NCBI RefSeq assembly: GCF_001651035.1
Contig: NZ_LXRG01000201.1
Coordinates: forward strand, 1 to 64,000
Direction: 5' to 3'
DNA: 64,000 nt
Source of the DNA: Halomonas sp. ALS9
GTDB taxonomy: Bacteria; Pseudomonadota; Gammaproteobacteria; Pseudomonadales; Halomonadaceae
A model generated the notes under the pieces. It was not told where the DNA came from. It ran no database searches and worked only from the letters and a program-made list of their open reading frames with translations. Position numbers and translations under genes: made by a program. Shown piece by piece: positions 57,755 to 64,000 of the stretch (positions within the stretch are counted from its first letter, which is position 1; every line of letters starts with the position of its first letter).

Positions 57755-58107
57755 GATGATTGACGAACAGCAGCACGGGTAGATACAAGCTAATGCAGGC
57801 TTACACCAAGTTCGCTGTTGCAAAAAATCGATAAAGCTCTCCCTACTCTGCTGACTGGACAGGCGCTATTTCCTTAGTGCCTCCAGGATGGTTTTTATCT
57901 GCGGTTCCATTCTCTGAACCAATCCTAAAGCGAGCGCTTTATCGTTCGCCTCGTAGGTTATCTTCGAAGCGGCCAATTTCGCTTGACAGCGTACGGCTTC
58001 AGCCCTCAAATAGCCGCGCTTATTAGACCGTACCTAACAAGTTAACATCAGCACATTAATACTCCGCATCGTTACCCCACTACTACGCCCTACTTAAGGG
58101 GAGTCTT
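57755..58107. other. Intergenic region containing a gene fragment
   Basis: Apart from an open minus-strand fragment at 57866-58033 (listed separately) nothing is recognised in these 353 bases. The G+C returns to core values around 57,900. Confidence 0.5.
57866..58033 (-). pseudogene. Probable C-terminal fragment of a decayed gene
   Basis: On the minus strand 55 codons are open up to a stop at 57866-57868, preceded by an in-frame TAG at 58034-58036. The translation (GYLRAEAVRCQAKLAASKI, LALGLVQRMEPQIKTILEAL) looks like an amphipathic helical protein tail, but there is no start codon with a ribosome site. No family is recognised; chance reading frame is the alternative. Confidence 0.3.
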
Positions 58108-58722
58108 ATGCTTCATATTGCTCGCTACTGGCGATGGCTGACCCTGCTTGGCGTTGCCAGCCTACTCACGGGCTGTCTCGCCCTGCCCCAAACCGGTCTG
58201 TTTGCGTTTCGTTTGGCGGTGACCTCCCTGGGGGTCGAGGATGTTCGCATTGGGCCTTACAGTATCAATGCGGGGCTAGATACAAGTGATCTAACCAGCC
58301 TGATTGCTTCCAGCCTTGGTGCCGGTAGCCTGCCCGTTCAGGCCACCATTGCCATGGGGCTGGGCTTACCCGCGGGCATGCCCCCGGTGGAGATGTCAGG
58401 CTTTCGCTGGGCGCTGGATATGCCTGGCGTTGATCCTGTGCAGGGTAACTACGAACAAGATGTCACGCTTACTTCCGGTGATGATGCCAATTTGCGCCTG
58501 CCGGTTGCCTTTGATGTCCTCGCCACCGATACCCAGCGCATGGCCCCCATGCTGGAGCTTGCCAGCCAGTTGGCGTCCCAAGGCGAACTGCCGCCCGGCA
58601 GTCAACTGGCCATCACGCCTGGCGATCTACGCGGTTTAGGCATGCGGCTGCCTGCAGGTTTGTTGACGCCTACCATTCGCCTAAATGTAGGCGCCGACGG
58701 GCAGTTAGTACCCCAGCGCTGA
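58108..58722 (+). CDS. Putative lipoprotein of unknown function
   Basis: The 204-residue protein has a clear lipoprotein signal (LLGVASLLTGC) and a beta-rich domain with repeated segments (VEDVRIGPYSINAGLDTSD, VEMSGFRWALDMPGVDP, LRLPVAFDVLATD), recalling LEA14-like or outer-membrane periplasmic domains. AAGGGGAG precedes the ATG. No family is firmly recognised. It may be attached to the outer membrane. Confidence 0.75.
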   Translation: MLHIARYWRWLTLLGVASLLTGCLALPQTGLFAFRLAVTSLGVEDVRIGPYSINAGLDTSDLTSLIASSLGAGSLPVQATIAMGLGLPAGMPPVEMSGFRWALDMPGVDPVQGNYEQDVTLTSGDDANLRLPVAFDVLATDTQRMAPMLELASQLASQGELPPGSQLAITPGDLRGLGMRLPAGLLTPTIRLNVGADGQLVPQR

Positions 58723-58898
58723 GGGTTTGTGTCTAGAAGCTTAAAGCCACTCCTCTGCGTCTTAGTCTTGGTTCAGAGGGGTGGTCAATTCAGCATCCAT
58801 ACTTATCCTCAAGGTGGGTTATGATGGGGGATTGATTTACTGCACTCAGCGGTTATCTTGTGTCCAAGAAACTCTTTCGTCTATAAGGAAACCGTCTC

Positions 58899-59702
58899 AT
58901 GCGCTGGCTTCGACCTCTCGCTATTACCGCGCTATGCGCGTCTATCGCCGCTTGTACTACTTCGCCCACCGGGCGCTCGCAGCTTTTGCTGCTCTCCGAT
59001 AGCGAATTAAATGAGATGGGCCGTCAGGCGTTCACTCAATATCAGCAGGAACTGCCCACAGCTGATCAGGCCAGTCATCGCTACGTGCAGTGTATTGCCG
59101 ATGCCATCGTGGCGGAGCTCCCCGCCCAGCAGCAACAGCTAGATTGGCAAATCCGTGTGTTTAAATCCGATCAACCCAATGCCTTTGCCTTACCCGGCGG
59201 CTATATGGGCGTGAATACCGGCATGCTGGATATTGCCACTAACCAAGAACAGCTGGCATCGGTTGTAGGCCACGAAATAGGTCACGTGCTTGCCAACCAT
59301 GCCAATGAGCGTGCCTCTACCCAGAGTGCCACATCGTTAGGCCTATCGGTTATTTCCAGCAGCTCGGGTATGCAGTCAGCCGGTGGCCAACAACTTATGG
59401 GCGTACTCGGCATGGGCGCGCAGTACGGCATCGTGCTGCCGTTCTCACGGGCCCATGAGAGTGAGGCCGATGTGATTGGCCTGGAATTGATGGCGCAAGC
59501 CGGTTTTAACCCACGTGAAAGCGTGACGCTATGGGAAAACATGCAGGCAGCGACAGGCGGCGGTGCGCCCCCTGAGTGGATGTCGACTCACCCCGGCCAA
59601 GGTCAGCGCATTCAAGGTCTGCAAGGCAATATGGATCAAGCACTGGCTGTCTATGAGCAAGCTCGTAGCAATGGTCGTACGCCCAACTGCCCGCGTCCTT
59701 AA
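58899..59702 (+). CDS. M48-family metalloprotease lipoprotein
   Basis: The 267-residue protein has a lipobox (IAAC), the zinc site VVGHEIGHVLANHANERAS with the HExxH motif near residue 127, and a third ligand Glu in SRAHESEADVIGLELMAQAG. It resembles LoiP/YcaL-type periplasmic proteases involved in outer-membrane protein quality control. AAGGA lies upstream. All active-site residues are visible. Confidence 0.9.
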   Translation: MRWLRPLAITALCASIAACTTSPTGRSQLLLLSDSELNEMGRQAFTQYQQELPTADQASHRYVQCIADAIVAELPAQQQQLDWQIRVFKSDQPNAFALPGGYMGVNTGMLDIATNQEQLASVVGHEIGHVLANHANERASTQSATSLGLSVISSSSGMQSAGGQQLMGVLGMGAQYGIVLPFSRAHESEADVIGLELMAQAGFNPRESVTLWENMQAATGGGAPPEWMSTHPGQGQRIQGLQGNMDQALAVYEQARSNGRTPNCPRP

Positions 59703-59708
59703 TGGCTT

Positions 59709-59738
59709 TTGAGGTTCAAATAATTGAGGTTTAAATGA
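59709..59738 (+). repeat. Two 15-bp tandem repeats at the start of the 86-residue gene
   Basis: TTGAGGTTCAAATAA (59709-59723) and TTGAGGTTTAAATGA (59724-59738) differ at two positions. The second copy holds both the GAGG ribosome site and the ATG start; in the first copy the matching codon is ATA. A local duplication of the ribosome site is the likely origin. Confidence 0.75.
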
Positions 59739-59995
59739 TTAAGCTGGGATTACTGCTGCTGGTGCTGCCGCTGTTTGTGCTGATGGGCGTGTATTTTTGG
59801 GAGCTCAACGATGTGCGCGCCTGCCAGCTTGATGGCGGGCATTGGGACTATATCGAGAGTGCCTGTCGCGACACGCCGCAGCCCTTCGTCTCTTGGCTCC
59901 AGCGTTCGCCGCTGTTAGTGAATGGCGGTATGCTGCTTTCGGTGGTCGGGCTGGTGATGTGCACAGTAGGACTGTATGTAAAACGCGCTAAGTGA
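59735..59995 (+). CDS. Small membrane protein of unknown function
   Basis: The 86-residue protein has two hydrophobic helices (LGLLLLVLPLFVLMGVYFW and GGMLLSVVGLVMCTVGLYV) separated by a loop with two cysteines (VRACQLDGGHWDYIESACR), which could form a periplasmic disulfide. GAGG lies six bases before the ATG. It ends just before a strong bidirectional terminator. No family is recognised. Confidence 0.7.
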   Translation: MIKLGLLLLVLPLFVLMGVYFWELNDVRACQLDGGHWDYIESACRDTPQPFVSWLQRSPLLVNGGMLLSVVGLVMCTVGLYVKRAK

Positions 59996-60012
59996 AATGT
60001 TGTTAATGGCTT

Positions 60013-60055
60013 AAAAAAAGCGGGGGCGGATACATTATCCGCCCCCGCTTTTTTT
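60013..60055. terminator. Bidirectional rho-independent terminator
   Basis: The 12-bp stem GCGGGGGCGGAT (60020-60031) and ATCCGCCCCCGC (60037-60048) with a five-base loop is flanked by a run of seven A and seven T. It separates the plus-strand small membrane protein gene and the convergent aroE. Confidence 0.92.
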
Positions 60056-60076
60056 AACTGTATTGACTGGATGCGG

Positions 60077-62471
<2,395 letters not shown>

Positions 62472-62514
62472 GGTCTCTCCTCACGGCTAACAGGCCTTTA
62501 AGGGTTTTATCCTA

Positions 62515-63651
62515 TCATGGCCGTGGCAGCCGCACCCAGCCTCCCGCCTGCTGGCTTACCCAGCCGTCTAGTTCAAGCATCAGCAGCCGCTGCTGGCAGT
62601 AGCTAACCGATGTGCCCGTAGACGCTACCAGCGTGTCGATAGGCGTTGGCGTGGCCGATAGAGACGTTAATAATGAATCGGGTAAGCTCTCCGGCAATGG
62701 CTCTTCCTTAAACGGTTTTTCTGCCGACTCCCGAAAGGGTTGCTGAATAGCGGCGTCGGGCGGGATAAACGTCTCCGCCCAGTGCCCCAGATCAGTAATG
62801 ATATCGTCGACGCTGCAGGCCAAGTGAGCACTGCCCTGGCGTAGCAGTGTGAGGCAGCCGCGGGCCTGGACGTTATGCAGCGAGCCGGGCAGCACAAACA
62901 GCTCACGATTTTGCTCCAAGGTAAGCCGTGCACTGACCAGCGAGCCGCTCTTTTCGGTCGCCTCGACCACTAGCGTGCCGAGCGAGAGGCCGGTCACGAT
63001 TCGATTACGGCGTGGAAAAAACGCTGGCCGAGCCACGGTGCCAGGCGGGTGCTCGGACAACAGCAGCCCGCCGGGCTGGCGACTAAGCTGCTCATAAAGA
63101 TCACGGTGCGAGGCGGGATAGATCACATCCACACCGCAGCCAAGGACACCGATCGTGCGGCCTCCCGCCTTTAGGGCTGCGCGCTGGGCTACGCCGTCCA
63201 CCCCTAACGCCATGCCGCTAACCACACACCAGCCGCGGTGGGCGAGATCGCGGGCGAAGGTTTGGGCGTTATGGGTGCCTTCGCCGGTGGGGCGACGCGT
63301 GCCGACCATGGCAAGCTTGGGGCCTTCCAGGGCACCAAGGTCGCCCTGAGCCCAGAGCACCACGGGCGGGTCAGGCAACTCGTTTAACAGCTTAGGCCAC
63401 GCAGGGTGGTCGCGATGTAACACGTGGCGGCTTGGGCCGCCTTGCTGCCACGCCTGGGTTTCATCAATCACCTTTTGCAGCGAGCTGCGCGAGGGGTGTT
63501 CAAGCCACAGGCGCAGCTCGCGGGCTGCACCACTGGGCAGTGCGGCCAGCCACCCCTCCGGCCACTGCGGCTGACGGGCGACTAACTGCGCGATACGTAG
63601 CGCTCCCATACCGGGCAAGGCATTGACCACCAGCCACGCTTGGGCCTCCAT
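62515..63651 (-). CDS. dprA: DNA-processing protein DprA (Smf)
   Basis: The 378-residue protein loads RecA on incoming single-stranded DNA during transformation. The Rossmann domain has VGTRRPTGEG, VSGMALGVDGVAQRAAL, GVLGCGVDVIYP, RNRIVTGLS and VVEATEKSGSLVSARL. An N-terminal SAM-like region and a C-terminal winged-helix (DTLVASTGTSVSYCQQRLLML) complete the family layout. AAGGAGG precedes the ATG. With the pilW gene it hints at competence, but no competence locus is present. Confidence 0.94.
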   Translation of the reverse strand: MEAQAWLVVNALPGMGALRIAQLVARQPQWPEGWLAALPSGAARELRLWLEHPSRSSLQKVIDETQAWQQGGPSRHVLHRDHPAWPKLLNELPDPPVVLWAQGDLGALEGPKLAMVGTRRPTGEGTHNAQTFARDLAHRGWCVVSGMALGVDGVAQRAALKAGGRTIGVLGCGVDVIYPASHRDLYEQLSRQPGGLLLSEHPPGTVARPAFFPRRNRIVTGLSLGTLVVEATEKSGSLVSARLTLEQNRELFVLPGSLHNVQARGCLTLLRQGSAHLACSVDDIITDLGHWAETFIPPDAAIQQPFRESAEKPFKEEPLPESLPDSLLTSLSATPTPIDTLVASTGTSVSYCQQRLLMLELDGWVSQQAGGWVRLPRP

Positions 63652-63687
63652 ACTCCCTCCTTCTTAAACGTATTTCTTTACCGGCCG

Positions 63688-64000
63688 CTAGTGAGTCCCT
63701 GACCCAACCTCATCGCCCACTTCCAGTACCCGGGATACCTGCATCACCAAGGCGTAGCTGACCTGATCATAGGGCTTAAATACCATCACCGTTCCCGCTT
63801 CACTGCTCGGCAACTGAACCAGCTCTTGGGTACGCGGGTCGTTGATCAGCTCACCCTGTTGATTGACTTGCAGCACATGGCCCGCCTGCAAGCCATCCAG
63901 GGTGCCGAGATCCAACGTAACAATCTGCAAGCGGCCAATAAAGCGCACCCCGCCGGGGGTGGCAATAATATGCCCTTCGACAGAATTGAGCGGCGTACGG
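63688..64000 (-). CDS. LysM-type peptidoglycan-associated protein, C-terminal part only
   Basis: The frame is open to the window edge, so only about 103 C-terminal residues are seen. The sequence GHIIATPGGVRFIGRLQIV, then LGTLDGLQAGHVLQVNQQG, matches the C-terminal region of the LysM proteins encoded upstream of dprA in related bacteria. A short internal GTG start would give 86 residues but truncates the domain. It precedes dprA on the same strand. Confidence 0.7.
   Translation of the reverse strand, partial: RTPLNSVEGHIIATPGGVRFIGRLQIVTLDLGTLDGLQAGHVLQVNQQGELINDPRTQELVQLPSSEAGTVMVFKPYDQVSYALVMQVSRVLEVGDEVGSGTH

Overview
The window looks like a chromosomal segment of a halophilic gammaproteobacterium, most likely Halomonas or a close Halomonadaceae relative. 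The evidence is the moderately high G+C of the core genes, the acidic proteome, the gene orders queA-tgt-yajC-secD-secF, suhB/trmJ-cysE-iscR-iscS and rlmN-pilW-rodZ-ispG-hisS-yfgM-bamB-der, and the abundance of TRAP and ABC uptake systems. This assignment is from recognition only; no search was run.

Bases 1-13,356 form a decayed, defence-rich region. A DMT-family transporter and ribonuclease Z (both on the minus strand) are each cut by one in-frame stop codon. They are followed by a strongly AT-rich three-gene operon (a 125-residue protein, a 393-residue protein and an Abi/DRT-like reverse transcriptase) with a structured 3' region. Next comes a four-gene SMC-type Wadjet/MksBEFG-like plasmid-defence operon, and then a Fic toxin with an antitoxin that joins a ribbon-helix-helix domain to a Fic-inhibitory motif.

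Bases 13,400-31,900 are a large catabolic/uptake cluster. It has a histone-deacetylase-fold amidohydrolase and a GntR regulator diverging from a dipeptide-type ABC transporter, an FAD-linked 2-hydroxyacid dehydrogenase and a class I/II aminotransferase. These converge on a minus-strand block of two more deacetylase-fold hydrolases, a branched-chain-type aminotransferase, a full TRAP transporter, an ornithine-cyclodeaminase-like protein, RidA and an AraC regulator. Three deacetylase-fold enzymes beside two transporters and two aminotransferases suggest use of an N-acylated amine or amino acid; the substrate is not known from sequence.

Bases 32,000-34,800 hold a glycosyltransferase, a HigBA-like toxin-antitoxin pair, a truncated second antitoxin and tRNA-Leu(CAA), a plausible integration hotspot. 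Bases 34,877-55,376 are core housekeeping genes: queuosine tRNA modification, Sec translocase, a degenerate SuhB, TrmJ, CysE, a reduced isc cluster (iscR-iscS-iscA only), ndk, rlmN, a type IV pilus lipoprotein, rodZ, ispG, hisS, yfgM, bamB and der. Bases 55,377-57,800 are an AT-rich insertion with two mutually related proteins of unknown function and a 38-codon ORF overlapped with the second one. The rest (58,100-64,000) has a lipoprotein, an M48 protease, a small membrane protein, aroE, hemF, tsaC, dprA and the 3' end of a LysM-type gene.

A recurring feature is short tandem duplication, often with a 15-bp period, in spacers and at ribosome binding sites (near 16,980, 37,154, 41,583, 45,509 and 59,709).
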